Below, piece after piece: positions 52,031 through 61,306 of a DNA stretch of 64,000 bases. A model generated the notes under the pieces. That model was not told where the DNA came from. It saw only the letters and a list, made by a program, of their open reading frames with translations, and searched no databases. The translations under genes and the position numbers were made by a program. The DNA lies in assembly GCA_035967665.1 (NCBI GenBank), contig JAYWLB010000083.1, positions 41,407 to 105,406 of the forward strand, given 5' to 3'. Position 1 is the first letter of the stretch. Every line of letters starts with the position of its first letter. The stretch is from Arctic95D-9 sp035967665. Its GTDB lineage: Bacteria > Verrucomicrobiota > Verrucomicrobiia > Verrucomicrobiales > DEV007.

Positions 52031-54634
52031 TCACTTTTTCTGAAGCGTCTTGATGTAAAGGATCACCGAATCGATTTCGTGTCCTTTGAGCACGCCGAGG
52101 TAGGATGGCATCCCGACTCCGGTTTTCACCGAATCGAATCCTTCAGCGACACGGCGCCCGGGATCGAGAATGGATTCCTTGAGGTAGGTTTCGTCGACCG
52201 ACTTGATGAAAGAGCCATCGATGAAAGTGCGTTTCGATTTCCACAAGCCGGTCCAGGGCGGACCGACCGCGACCTGAGCGCCCCCTTCGGCGGTGGCGGC
52301 GACCGGGGCCGGGCCTTCTCCTGTGGCATGGCAGGCGATGCAGCCGTATTGCATCGCAACCTGCTTTCCGAGTTCGGCGGTCGGTTCGACTTTTTCCGCC
52401 GCCTTCGTGAGCGAGGGATCGATCTTGAGGTTCACTTCGTTCGTCGCGAAGCCCTCTTCAGTGAGATCCATGGTAGGCAGCGCCCGCATCGTGAGGTAGG
52501 CGCTGTCGACATCGAGGCGGTCGGGAACGGGGAGTCGATAGGTGATGCGCAGGGAGTCTGATGGCATCATCCCGGGGATGCCGAGGAAGAGCGATTTGTT
52601 GTCCTTCGAAAGCATCGCGCTGGCGACGGGAACGGATTCCTGACCGGGTTCGCCGTTGAGCATGTAGTTTCCGGAACCGTAGTTGTGGGTCTGCTTGTAG
52701 TTCCACCGGTCGGCGGAATAGCGGCCGATTTCCCCGGCGAGCTTCGCATCGAGCGGCTGATCAAAACTGAGCAGTAATCCCCGCTTCGCCGCTTCGATAC
52801 GGCGGGGGATCCAGGAGGGTTGGGTCGTAGGCCTAACCCTGTAGAGTCCACTCACCTCGGTCCCCGAGGTGCCCCAGACTTCGAACCCGGAGACATAGAG
52901 ACGACCGTCGTTGGGGTTGATACGCCCTTTGAGGAGTCCGGCGGGAAATCCGGCGAGGAGCGGAACGACCGCGCCCTGCTCGCGTGTTTCGCTGAGATAA
53001 ATTTTGAAAAGCTCGGGGCGGTTGTAGCCGATGTGAATGAGATCCCCGTTCAGCGCGCCCATGTTCACTGATCCGTTCATCCAGACCTGTGAGGCGCCTG
53101 ACTGATTGATGAAATGGGGGATCCAGAGCTCGGGAGGATCGATCGAGGCGGGATGAACCGCTTTTTCTTTAAACTTCGCCGGTTGAAAGCCGAAATACTT
53201 GCCGCGTTCGATCTGGTAAATGGGAGTGGCGGGTTTCCAGTTTCCCTGCTGATCGCTCGAAGTGATCATGCCGGTTTCTGAATTGTAGCCGAGGTAGGGC
53301 TGGCGGAGGCCGGTTGATAAAATTTCGAAGGAGCGCCCATCTCCGGAAACTTCGATTACGGTTCCGTTGTGCCGTCCGCGCGTCGAGCCAACCTGACCGC
53401 CTTTCGCGAGGAGGAAGGTTCCCTCTCTGGTCGCGATCATGTCCATCGCAAATTCGCGGGTCTCCGCGGTTTGGCCGACGATGTTGGAAAAGTTCTCATA
53501 CCAGTCCGCCTCACCGTTTTTGTCGGTGTCGTGGAGCCGGACGATCCCGTTGCGATCTGAAATGTAGATTTGGTCGTCGACGATGCAGACATTCATCGGT
53601 TCGTGAAGACCGGAGGCAAAGCGCGTCCAGGTGAGTTCTTCGCTGTCCTCGACGAGCCCGTCAATGAGCCAGACATCCCCGTCGAAAGAGCAAATCACAG
53701 CCTGCCCATCGGAGAAGAAATCGAAGCCGCTGAGGCGGACGTTGCGTTTCCACGGGTTTTGCGTGGGAAGGGGAAGGGTGTCAAAAGTGAGGTAAGAGCT
53801 GCCGCCGGTCGCCGGTGGCGGGGTGGGGAGGGTGACGGTTTCGGCCCAGCGTTTTTTGGATGGGTCGATTTTGGCGGGAGAGTGTGGTTTCCCGTCGACT
53901 TTTCCGTAGCTGAGCCGGATTGGATCACCATCAGTGCTCTCCGCTTTCGTGAATCCGGATTCCGAGCGGATGCTGATTTTCCCGGAATGGGGTGCTACGC
54001 TGATGACCCGGGAAATCTTATCTGTGACTTCGAGGTATTCGGTCACCTTGACCCCCGCGATTTCATATTCGATTTGCGCTCCGTTCTCCGTGAGCCGGAT
54101 ACCGGAAAATCTTCCCAGCTCGACCGGAATCGGGCCGAGACCGACTTCGCCTTCATCGGCGCCATCGTGATTTCGGGGATCTGTGTCCGCTTTTGAATCA
54201 CTCGCCGCGACACCGGGCAGGGCCGGAGATTGGTAAATCGGCGTTCCTTTCGGTTTCGGTAAGCTGTCCTGTCCGGCGGAAGACTTGCGATTGGGAAGCC
54301 GGTAGCTGCCCGGGGCCATCCCGTCCATGGAGAGGTATTCGCCGTCGTCGGTTGCTTTCCAGATCAGGGACCAGCGGAGCAAGTCGGGGTCGAAGCAGCC
54401 AAAGTAACCGTTGCCGGCCTTCACGACGATGCCCCGGGGCGTCAGGTTGGTGGGTTCGGCATTTTCACCGAATTCCCGGGCATCCACGGTTTGGGTGAAA
54501 TAGGGAAAGCCCTCTTCGACAAAGGAGCCGAACTCCGATTCGAGGGCCAAATGAGCAGAGTCCTGAGCAATGGCGGGGCTGAAAAAGAGGGACGCTCCCA
54601 GGGTGAATGTTGAAAAAGTGATAAGACGGCTCAT
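52031..54634 (-). CDS. large secreted PVC-type cytochrome (DUF6797-like beta-propeller plus cytochrome c)
   Basis: An 867-residue exported protein. After a signal peptide (about 23 residues) comes a beta-rich N-terminal part (about 40-300, with GIVVKAGNGYFGCFDPDLLRW), then a propeller of sugar-dehydrogenase-like blades (about 300-640, DGDVWLIDGL; IYISDRNGIVRLHD), a linker, and a C-terminal cytochrome c with heme motif CIACH at 765-769 and a likely Met ligand in GVGMPSY. Related proteins are common in Verrucomicrobia. A role in periplasmic oxidation is probable, but no substrate is known. It is separated from xseB by the 200-bp regulatory gap. Confidence 0.87.
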   Translation of the reverse strand: MSRLITFSTFTLGASLFFSPAIAQDSAHLALESEFGSFVEEGFPYFTQTVDAREFGENAEPTNLTPRGIVVKAGNGYFGCFDPDLLRWSLIWKATDDGEYLSMDGMAPGSYRLPNRKSSAGQDSLPKPKGTPIYQSPALPGVAASDSKADTDPRNHDGADEGEVGLGPIPVELGRFSGIRLTENGAQIEYEIAGVKVTEYLEVTDKISRVISVAPHSGKISIRSESGFTKAESTDGDPIRLSYGKVDGKPHSPAKIDPSKKRWAETVTLPTPPPATGGSSYLTFDTLPLPTQNPWKRNVRLSGFDFFSDGQAVICSFDGDVWLIDGLVEDSEELTWTRFASGLHEPMNVCIVDDQIYISDRNGIVRLHDTDKNGEADWYENFSNIVGQTAETREFAMDMIATREGTFLLAKGGQVGSTRGRHNGTVIEVSGDGRSFEILSTGLRQPYLGYNSETGMITSSDQQGNWKPATPIYQIERGKYFGFQPAKFKEKAVHPASIDPPELWIPHFINQSGASQVWMNGSVNMGALNGDLIHIGYNRPELFKIYLSETREQGAVVPLLAGFPAGLLKGRINPNDGRLYVSGFEVWGTSGTEVSGLYRVRPTTQPSWIPRRIEAAKRGLLLSFDQPLDAKLAGEIGRYSADRWNYKQTHNYGSGNYMLNGEPGQESVPVASAMLSKDNKSLFLGIPGMMPSDSLRITYRLPVPDRLDVDSAYLTMRALPTMDLTEEGFATNEVNLKIDPSLTKAAEKVEPTAELGKQVAMQYGCIACHATGEGPAPVAATAEGGAQVAVGPPWTGLWKSKRTFIDGSFIKSVDETYLKESILDPGRRVAEGFDSVKTGVGMPSYLGVLKGHEIDSVILYIKTLQKK

Positions 54635-54779
54635 AAATTTCGGAGAAGGTGAACGTTTTTGAGAGCTGAGGCAATGGCGCGTTTCCCTGATCCCTGTCCC
54701 GTCAACGTCCCGCCGGGTGACAATTCATTTTACGTTTCTTGATTGATTCGCTCGCGGGGCTTGCTATGAAAGAGGAAGC

Positions 54780-55937
54780 ATGACCGTGTTGCGTTTCACC
54801 ACCTTCATCTTTTTCGGCCTCTTGTTTTCAACCGGCCACCTCGCGGTATCAGTCCGGGCTGAAACGGTCGAGGACTGGCTTGACTATCCGCCGGCCTTTC
54901 AATTGCTGTTTGGCAATCCCGAGGTTCGTGTGAAACGCCACTCGATCGGGGTCGAAACGGTCTCGCTCTCGAAGACAGGCGTTTTCACCGCAGGGAAAGG
55001 GTTTGATAAAACGCCCACTCGCAACGTGATCAGAGTCACGGCCGGTTCGACCGCAAGTGACGCCGAAGTTCGCGCGCTCATTGCGAGAGGTCTCGCGAAT
55101 CGTTTTTTCTCGAAAGTGGTTTCCCAGTCGGCACGGAACTGGAATGAGAAAAAACTCAATATGGATGAGCTCGTCGAAATGAATCGTGGAGTCTTCCTCG
55201 ATCTCGCCGGGAGGCGTCTCACGGGGGCTCCCGTTGCCGACCCGGTTCTCAACGCCTGGTGGGATGTCAGGATGGGGAACAGGCTGAGGCCCCGTCGTGA
55301 TCACCACCTCGTGATTATCAATATTCACTACGATTACAAAGGGGAGAAAGAAAGCGCGGGGCATTTCTGTTTTGCGCTGAGAGAGCGGGGAGGGGATCCT
55401 GACGGCGATGTCCTCTTTGATTTTCGTGCTCCCTGGCGCGAGGACCGCGTCCCGCGAGTGACCGAGGCGGTGAATATTCACAACCGTCTGAAATTGAAAG
55501 CTTTCACCGAGAATCTCTACGATTGGATCTACACGCAAACGGAGTATCGCAATTGTTACGTGAAACTCTGGTTTCTGCCGGTGATGGAGGAACAGAAAAT
55601 TCTGTTGGAGCACTTTGCCGAGTCAGGCGAGCCTCATCAGGCGGGAAGCTTCCGGGTTTTCCGGAAAAATTGCGCCTCGCTGGGGCTTCGTTTTTATGGT
55701 CGAATTCAGGCCTTCAGCAATCCCGCTCCACACGGCGGGTTGCTCTCGGATATGCCGGTATTGGCTGCGACGCGGATTGTGGATCAGTTTGAAAACGCCC
55801 CTATGCTCGTCGTTCCGAACGTGACCGATAAGCGGGGGCGAACTCCGACGGCGAGGTCGAAGGTCCGACAAGCACTGCCTTCACGAGCGGGATCTCCCGG
55901 TTTCAAAATACTCGCGGCAGAGCCGAAGGTGAACTGA
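54780..55937 (+). CDS. secreted protein of unknown function, possible cysteine-peptidase-like fold (385 aa)
   Basis: An exported protein with a signal peptide (LRFTTFIFFGLLFSTGHLAVSVRAE). The rest is not clearly assignable. It contains the segments HYDYKGEKESAGHFCFALRE with a conserved-looking GHF histidine and, about 130 residues later, FRVFRKNCASLGLRFYG with a CAS cysteine after Asn. A His before a Cys after Asn resembles DUF4105/Lnb-type papain-like domains, but this is weak. The C-terminal ~50 residues are polar. The gene stands alone between divergent and convergent neighbours. A 9-bp inverted repeat overlaps its stop codon. Confidence 0.65.
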   Translation: MTVLRFTTFIFFGLLFSTGHLAVSVRAETVEDWLDYPPAFQLLFGNPEVRVKRHSIGVETVSLSKTGVFTAGKGFDKTPTRNVIRVTAGSTASDAEVRALIARGLANRFFSKVVSQSARNWNEKKLNMDELVEMNRGVFLDLAGRRLTGAPVADPVLNAWWDVRMGNRLRPRRDHHLVIINIHYDYKGEKESAGHFCFALRERGGDPDGDVLFDFRAPWREDRVPRVTEAVNIHNRLKLKAFTENLYDWIYTQTEYRNCYVKLWFLPVMEEQKILLEHFAESGEPHQAGSFRVFRKNCASLGLRFYGRIQAFSNPAPHGGLLSDMPVLAATRIVDQFENAPMLVVPNVTDKRGRTPTARSKVRQALPSRAGSPGFKILAAEPKVN

Positions 55938-55949
55938 TCGAGTTCACCT
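55927..55949. terminator. inverted repeat overlapping the stop codon of the 385-aa gene
   Basis: AGGTGAACT (55927-55935) and AGTTCACCT (55941-55949) form a perfect 9-bp stem around 5 nt. The TGA stop at 55935-55937 lies within it. There is no T-run on either strand, so this is only a possible terminator or mRNA-end structure between two convergent genes. Confidence 0.4.
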
Positions 55950-55970
55950 CGCTCCGCACCTTTCGAAAGC

Positions 55971-57407
55971 CTACTTCCGAACTTGCCAGTTGGGGTTGTC
56001 GACGTGGGCTTTCTCCATCATCGCTTTCGCCTCTGCCACTTTGTCAGGATGTGATGCTGCGAGATTGTTTTCCTCGCCGAGATCTTTGCTGAGGTCGAAC
56101 AGTTCGATTTCCCCGGTAAACATGGGACGTCGAATTGCCTTCCAGTCGCCGAAGCGCACGGCCTGTTTGCTGCCTCTCTCGTAAAATTCCCAGTAGAGGA
56201 ATTCGGGTTTTTTCTGAGCTGCGGTGTCGCCTTTGAGCGTTGGGACAAAGCTGATGGATTGAAGGTTTTCAGGTGCCTCAACTCCGGCGAGCTCACAGGC
56301 CGTCGCCATCCAGTCCATAAACCCGGATGCGTGGTTTGACTCCGTGCCGGCCTTCACCGTGCCGGGCCAGTAGGCCACTGTAGGCACGCGAATGCCACCT
56401 TCGGTGAGGTCGCGTTTCATGCCCTTGAGAGGGCCGTTCGCGTCGAAAAATTCAGGATTGTTGCCGCCCTCTTTGTGGTGGCCGTTGTCGGAGGTGAAAA
56501 TGACAAGGGTGTTGTCGCTGATCTCCAGTTCGTCGAGTTTGTCGAGAACGCGGCCGACGTCTTTGTCCATCCGTGAGATCATCGCCGCCTGTCCCTTGTC
56601 CGGATCGGGCCAGTCTTTGTCCGCGTAGATACCGTAGTCCGGCACTTCCTGGCCGTTGCCGAGGGCGCGACCGGCCTCGTTGTTCGCGTGGGGAACGGTC
56701 AGCGCGAGGTAGAGGAAAAAGGGGGCGTCCTCCCTGCCTTTCTTATCGATCCACTGGAGCGCTTCGTCGGCGATGAGATCGTGAGAGTATTCGACCTTTC
56801 CGTCGGGAGTCGCAAATCCGGCCCCGTCATCCGATTTGCCCTGACCTTCGCGAATGCTGACCCATTCGGGTGATTCCGTGTTTTTCAAAGGAACGATCGT
56901 TTCATCGCGGACGAGGAATTTGGGGTAGAAATTGTGGGCGTGACGCTGGTTGAGGTAGCCGTAAAAGTAATCAAAGCCCTGGCGATTGGGGTGTCCGACC
57001 GAGCCGATCTCGCCGAGCCCCCATTTGCCGATCAAGGCGGTGGCGTATCCGGCTTCTTTCAACTTTTCCGCGACGGTGATGTCAGCGGTGCGGAGTGTTT
57101 GGGCGGATCGGTCGGAGCCTCCTGCATTGCCTCGCACCCAGGTGTGGCCCGTGTCCTGCCCCGTCATGAGCACAGACCGCGAAGGCGCGCAAACCGGAGC
57201 ACCCGCGTAGAAGTCTGTGAGCTTCAGCCCCTTTTTCGCCATCGCGTCGATCCGGGGCGTTTTGATCTTTTCCTGACCGAAACAGCCGACATCCCCGTAG
57301 CCTAAATCGTCAGCGAGAATGAAAATAAGATTGGGCTTTTCGGCGGCCGCGAGAGGGGCCGTGAGCACCGCGAATGCCACGAATAGAAATGCGAGGGTTT
57401 TTGACAT
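55971..57407 (-). CDS. secreted S1-family arylsulfatase
   Basis: A 478-residue exported sulfatase. The signal peptide (LAFLFVAFAVLTAPLAAAE) is followed by the metal motif DD at 33-34 and the formylglycine site CAPSR at 73-77, GKWGLGEIG, and SDNGHHKEGG. The segment QGFDYFYGYLNQRHAHNFYP is nearly the same as that of the sulfatase at 14630-16027, so they are close relatives rather than independent families. It should act on sulfated saccharides in the periplasm or outside. A Met five codons upstream is an alternative start, but the chosen one begins directly before the signal helix. Confidence 0.92.
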   Translation of the reverse strand: MSKTLAFLFVAFAVLTAPLAAAEKPNLIFILADDLGYGDVGCFGQEKIKTPRIDAMAKKGLKLTDFYAGAPVCAPSRSVLMTGQDTGHTWVRGNAGGSDRSAQTLRTADITVAEKLKEAGYATALIGKWGLGEIGSVGHPNRQGFDYFYGYLNQRHAHNFYPKFLVRDETIVPLKNTESPEWVSIREGQGKSDDGAGFATPDGKVEYSHDLIADEALQWIDKKGREDAPFFLYLALTVPHANNEAGRALGNGQEVPDYGIYADKDWPDPDKGQAAMISRMDKDVGRVLDKLDELEISDNTLVIFTSDNGHHKEGGNNPEFFDANGPLKGMKRDLTEGGIRVPTVAYWPGTVKAGTESNHASGFMDWMATACELAGVEAPENLQSISFVPTLKGDTAAQKKPEFLYWEFYERGSKQAVRFGDWKAIRRPMFTGEIELFDLSKDLGEENNLAASHPDKVAEAKAMMEKAHVDNPNWQVRK

Positions 57408-57485
57408 TTCCGAAGGTGGCAAAGATTGGCCTCAAAATCCAGCGCGGGAATGACACGTGAAAACGTTTCTTCCCCGTGATAGCCG

Positions 57486-57899
57486 CTAGGATTCGAAGAG
57501 CCTCGTCCAATAGGATTCGAGGGCGTGTTCTTCGAACCAGGTCAGGGACCAGGGGGAGGTAGACAGAATGTCTGACGCGAGCGTTTCCGGAACGACGTAG
57601 GCGTGCGCTTCGGTGCTCTTTTCATCGGCGAGCCGCACCTCGACCTCGCGTCGCTCGTAAAAGCTGTCTTCATACGCATCGAGGCGCTCGATTGCCCGTT
57701 CGGGGAGATCATGGAAAACTCTGCCTGTGACCCGGTTCTCCTTCCCGCCGGTGTATTTGATCCCGGGGAAATCGCCGCCTCGAACGCGATAGATTCGGTA
57801 GCCTGCAATCGATCCGGCTTTTCCCTCCGCGTCAGGGATGCCGGAGACGGCCTCCCATATTTTGGGGACGAGGAGCGTGCCGTAGACGAAGAGATTCAT
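57486..57899 (-). CDS. gamma-glutamylcyclotransferase-like protein (AIG2/GGCT fold)
   Basis: A 137-residue cytoplasmic protein with the YGTL signature (NLFVYGTLL) at the N terminus, the G-x-G-rich turn after it, and the conserved Glu in DAYEDSFYERREVEV. This matches the GGCT/AIG2 fold, whose members cleave gamma-glutamyl amines or recycle glutathione-like compounds. The length is at the short end (usual 130-180). The frame extends to 57977, but a start at 57899 places YGTL at the usual position. It diverges from the lipoprotein gene, and their starts are 62 bp apart. Confidence 0.85.
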   Translation of the reverse strand: MNLFVYGTLLVPKIWEAVSGIPDAEGKAGSIAGYRIYRVRGGDFPGIKYTGGKENRVTGRVFHDLPERAIERLDAYEDSFYERREVEVRLADEKSTEAHAYVVPETLASDILSTSPWSLTWFEEHALESYWTRLFES

Positions 57900-57961
57900 A
57901 GGTGAAAAATGGGACGCGTGAGTTTCTTGATTTCTTTGACAAGATCCTTCATTCTCACCGC

Positions 57962-58402
57962 GTGCGTTTATTCTCAATCAAATTTTGTCTTGGGCTGCTC
58001 CTGCTTTCCGTCTTCGGAACGCTCTCGGGTTGCCGGACACCGGGAAGAAAAAAGAAGGACAAAAAAGCCGAACCGACTATGGCTGAGCGGGTCGGATCAA
58101 TGCAGATTCCGATCGGGACGGTTCATCTCGTGAACGATGGGGGGAAGTTCGTTCTGATTCGATCCTCGCGGGCGTTGAAAATCGAACCGGGAACCATGAT
58201 CGATATCATCGGCCCCGGAGGCGCGCCGGTTGCGAGCGCTCAGGTCAGTCCCGCCCGGCGCGGGCAGTTTTTGACGGCTGATATTCTCAGCGGGGTTCCC
58301 GCGACGGGGAATCAGGTCCTGATGAATTACACCGCGCAGGAACCTGAAGGTCCTTCGGTGCCGGGCGCGGCTCCCGGCGGTGATATTCAAATACTCGAGT
58401 GA
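57962..58402 (+). CDS. small lipoprotein of unknown function
   Basis: A 146-residue protein starting at GTG (57962), which gives MRLFSIKFCLGLLLLSVFGT with lipobox LSGC; the Cys would be the lipidated residue. The mature part is a short Lys-rich linker, then a beta-rich domain (GTVHLVNDGGKFVLIRSS and PGTMIDIIG), similar in look to small beta-barrel cell-envelope proteins, ending in a Pro/Gly tail. I cannot assign a family. It is probably anchored in the outer or inner membrane. It overlaps recD2 by 16 bp at their 3' ends. A start at 57902 is possible, but would add a non-signal extension. Confidence 0.72.
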   Translation: MRLFSIKFCLGLLLLSVFGTLSGCRTPGRKKKDKKAEPTMAERVGSMQIPIGTVHLVNDGGKFVLIRSSRALKIEPGTMIDIIGPGGAPVASAQVSPARRGQFLTADILSGVPATGNQVLMNYTAQEPEGPSVPGAAPGGDIQILE

Positions 58403-60636
58403 TCGGGCGGGGTGTCTAAATCTTCGAGAGCCTTCTTCAAATGCCGGAAAAGACCGGAATGGCGCATCGAGCTGGTTGTGTTCGATAGAGCCATTTCGAG
58501 AGCTCTCCGCTCGCCTACGATGATGACGAGCGATTTGCCGCGGGTCACTGCGGTGTAAAGGAGGTTGCGCTGAAGCATCACGTAATGCTGAGAAGCGAGG
58601 GGAACAATGATCGCGGGGAATTCACTTCCCTGCGATTTATGAATCGTGATCGCATACGCGAGTTGGAGTTCGTCGAGTTCGCCCGGTTCGAAATGGACGC
58701 GGCGATTCCCTTCAAAGGTCACGTAGATCGAGACGGGCTCGTTTGTGATCTCGGAAATGTGTCCGATGTCCCCGTTGAAGATCTCTTTCTCGTAATTGTT
58801 TCGCGTCTGGATGACTTTATCCCCCTGACGGAAGAGGTTGCTGAATCGTTCGATTTCCTGTTTGAAAGCACCCGGCGGATTTTGATTCTCCTGAAGGAGT
58901 TTGTTCAGTTCCGCGGTGCCGAGTGACTGTTTGTTCATCGGCGTGAGCACCTGGATGTCGTCGCGGGGATTGAGCTTGAACCCTTCCGGGATACGCTCCT
59001 TGATGAGGTGCACGATCGTCTCGCGAATCGCTTCAGGGCCGTTGCGCTCGAGGAAGAAAAAATCGCTCCCCTTTGAGTTGGTAAGGGGCGGGGTCTTTCC
59101 TTCGTTGATATCGTGCGCTGCGGTGACGATGTCGCTTTCCGCAGCCTGGCGGTAGATTTCCCTGAGACGGGAAACGGGGACGACGCCGCTGTTAATCAAG
59201 TCGCGAAGCACATTTCCCGGCCCGACCGAGGGGAGCTGATCGACGTCACCGACGAGGAGCACATTGCCGTCCGGGGGAATGGCCTGCATCAGGCTGGCCA
59301 TCAATTCGATGTCGATCATGGAGGCCTCATCAACCACGAAGAGATCTCCCTGGAGCGGCTTGTTCTGATTCCGGGTAAATCCGACCTCCGGTTGATACTC
59401 GAGAGCGCGGTGGATCGTGAAAGCTTCCTGTCCGGTGCTTTCCGAGAGACGTTTCGCGGCGCGACCTGTCGGTGCGCAGAGAACGACCTGCACCTTTTTA
59501 GCCGTCACAATCTCAAGGATTGCCCGCATGATCGTGGTTTTGCCGACACCGGGACCACCTGTGATGATGTGGAAACGATGGCTGATCGCTTCCAGCACCG
59601 CAGCAGCCTGTTCCGCTCCGAGAGTGAGCTTTTGATGGCGCTCGAACCAGGCAAGCGCAGCCTCCGGATCAAATTCGGGTAGATTCGGCTCAGCCCGCAA
59701 AAGTGAGGCAACTGCTGCGCTCACGAGTTGCTCGGCTTCATAAAGAGGGGCGGAAAAGACGAGGGGATCGACGGTGCCGTCCTCAATGACGACTTTTGAA
59801 TTGAGGATGAGCCGGTTCAGGGACGCCTCGATCAGTTCCCCGTCCGTTCCCAGAATCTCAGCGGCCCCCTTCAGTAGCCCGGACCTCGGCAGGGCGCAGT
59901 GTCCCTGCTGCTTCGCCTGCTCCAGCACGTATTCAATTCCCGCATCGATTCGTGCCGGCGCCTCAGGGGGCTGACCCATTTTGCTCGCGATGTCGTCAGC
60001 TGTCTTGAATCCTATTCCGGAGAGCTCGCGGGCGAGCCGATAGGGATCTGAGCGCAGGATATTGACAGCCTCGGGGCCATAGGTCTTGTAAAGACGAAGC
60101 GATCGCGCCGTCGAGAGACCGTGACCATGAAGAAAAATCATGATGTCCCGCACCGCCTTCTGCCGTTTCCACGATGCCTTGATTTTCTGTCGGCGGCCTT
60201 TTCCAATCCCTTCAACCTCTTCGAGCCTCTGGGATTCCTCCTCGATGACACGGAACGTTTCCTCACCGAATTTTTTCACGATACGCTTCGCGTAGGCCTT
60301 TCCAATGCCGTCGATAAAACCACTCGCGAGAAACTTTTCGATCCCCGTATTCGTCACCGGAGCGACCGCGACAATCGACGAAGCCTCCATTTGACGCCCG
60401 AATCGCTTATCATTTTTCCATTTTCCGCAAACGCGAACCTGCTCGCCTTCGACCACCGCAGGAAGCCGTCCCAGCACCGTGATGGGCTCACCGAGCTCCT
60501 GAGTGATCGACATAATCGTATAGCCGTTCTCTTCGTTATGAAAAACAATCGACGACACAGTCCCTTCGATTTCCACCGGTCGATTTTGGGCCGAAAGTTC
60601 AGGGGAGGAAGCTGGATCTGTGGGATTTTCCGGCAT
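58387..60636 (-). CDS. recD2: ATP-dependent DNA helicase RecD2
   Basis: A 749-residue superfamily 1B 5'-3' helicase of the RecD2 type, found in bacteria with or without RecBC and acting in DNA repair. The N-terminal OB-like part (GTVSSIVFHNEENGYTIM) and helix-hairpin-helix region (FIDGIGKAYAKRIVKKFGEETFRVI; VEGIGKGRRQKI) precede the motor. Walker A GGPGVGKTT is at about 360-368, followed by VDEASMID (motif II) and GDVDQLPSVGPGNVL (motif III). C-terminal motif VI-like sequence AYAITIHKSQGSEFPAIIVP and LLYTAVTRGKSLVI are clear. The ATG at 60636 gives the usual length. Confidence 0.93.
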   Translation of the reverse strand: MPENPTDPASSPELSAQNRPVEIEGTVSSIVFHNEENGYTIMSITQELGEPITVLGRLPAVVEGEQVRVCGKWKNDKRFGRQMEASSIVAVAPVTNTGIEKFLASGFIDGIGKAYAKRIVKKFGEETFRVIEEESQRLEEVEGIGKGRRQKIKASWKRQKAVRDIMIFLHGHGLSTARSLRLYKTYGPEAVNILRSDPYRLARELSGIGFKTADDIASKMGQPPEAPARIDAGIEYVLEQAKQQGHCALPRSGLLKGAAEILGTDGELIEASLNRLILNSKVVIEDGTVDPLVFSAPLYEAEQLVSAAVASLLRAEPNLPEFDPEAALAWFERHQKLTLGAEQAAAVLEAISHRFHIITGGPGVGKTTIMRAILEIVTAKKVQVVLCAPTGRAAKRLSESTGQEAFTIHRALEYQPEVGFTRNQNKPLQGDLFVVDEASMIDIELMASLMQAIPPDGNVLLVGDVDQLPSVGPGNVLRDLINSGVVPVSRLREIYRQAAESDIVTAAHDINEGKTPPLTNSKGSDFFFLERNGPEAIRETIVHLIKERIPEGFKLNPRDDIQVLTPMNKQSLGTAELNKLLQENQNPPGAFKQEIERFSNLFRQGDKVIQTRNNYEKEIFNGDIGHISEITNEPVSIYVTFEGNRRVHFEPGELDELQLAYAITIHKSQGSEFPAIIVPLASQHYVMLQRNLLYTAVTRGKSLVIIVGERRALEMALSNTTSSMRHSGLFRHLKKALEDLDTPPDHSSI

Positions 60637-60714
60637 GGTGTTTTCTATCGATGATTGAGAGACGCAATTCTCGCCCTTTACAACCATACACCTGTGTCGC
60701 ATATTCGCCGCCCC

Positions 60715-61245
60715 ATGGCAATTCTATCCATTTTGTTAACCGTCGTCATCATTGCTGTCAGCATTTTGATGGTATTGATCGTCTTGATCCAGCGTCCCAA
60801 GCAGGAAGGTCTCGGCGCGGCATTCGGCGGAGGATCCCTTGATTCTGCTCTCGGAGCTCACACCACCGACATTCTCCAGAAATTTACGACCTGGCTCGGC
60901 ATCCTCTTTTTCGTTTCCGCAATCGGACTCGCGATGGTGAAAACCCGTCAGTTTCGCGCTTCTGCAGCGAACGATGTTCTCGAGAAAGTGGAAGAGCGCG
61001 AGCCAACCCTTCCCGAGGGAATCACACCTGAGATGATCCAGCAGATCCAGCAGGCCGCTCCTGCTCCTGCTTCCGAAACTCCCGAGACAGAAGAAGCTCC
61101 CAAGCCGGCTCAGCCCAAAGGAGGAGAGAAAGAAAAAGCGAAGGCACCTGCAAAACCTGCAGCGAAAGAGAAAGCAAAAGCTCCGGCCCCTGCTCCAGCT
61201 CCTGCGAAAGGCGACGCTCCCAAGGGTGACAAAGGCGGTGAGTAA
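60715..61245 (+). CDS. secG: protein translocase subunit SecG with long charged C-terminal tail
   Basis: A 176-residue SecG, the accessory subunit of the SecYEG translocon. The typical SecG core is present: a first helix (ILLTVVIIAVSILMVLIVLIQ), the conserved GLGAAFGGGS loop and a second helix (WLGILFFVSAIGLAM). From about residue 90 a non-canonical tail begins, rich in Lys, Ala and Pro with KAKAPA-type repeats, longer than in E. coli (110 in total). The tail is cytoplasmic if topology is standard. Similar tails occur in other Verrucomicrobia, so this is not unique. A strong terminator follows the gene. The ATG at 60715 is chosen. Confidence 0.92.
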   Translation: MAILSILLTVVIIAVSILMVLIVLIQRPKQEGLGAAFGGGSLDSALGAHTTDILQKFTTWLGILFFVSAIGLAMVKTRQFRASAANDVLEKVEEREPTLPEGITPEMIQQIQQAAPAPASETPETEEAPKPAQPKGGEKEKAKAPAKPAAKEKAKAPAPAPAPAKGDAPKGDKGGE

Positions 61246-61276
61246 ACCTTACGAAGCCCCGTTCAAATTTTTTAAA

Positions 61277-61306
61277 AGCAGGTGGCTTCCGCTACCTGCT
61301 TTTTTT
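61277..61306 (+). terminator. rho-independent terminator of secG
   Basis: Ten-bp stem, AGCAGGTGGC (61277-61286) with GCTACCTGCT (61291-61300), one G-U pair, TTCC loop, followed by T7 (61300-61306). Confidence 0.92.
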
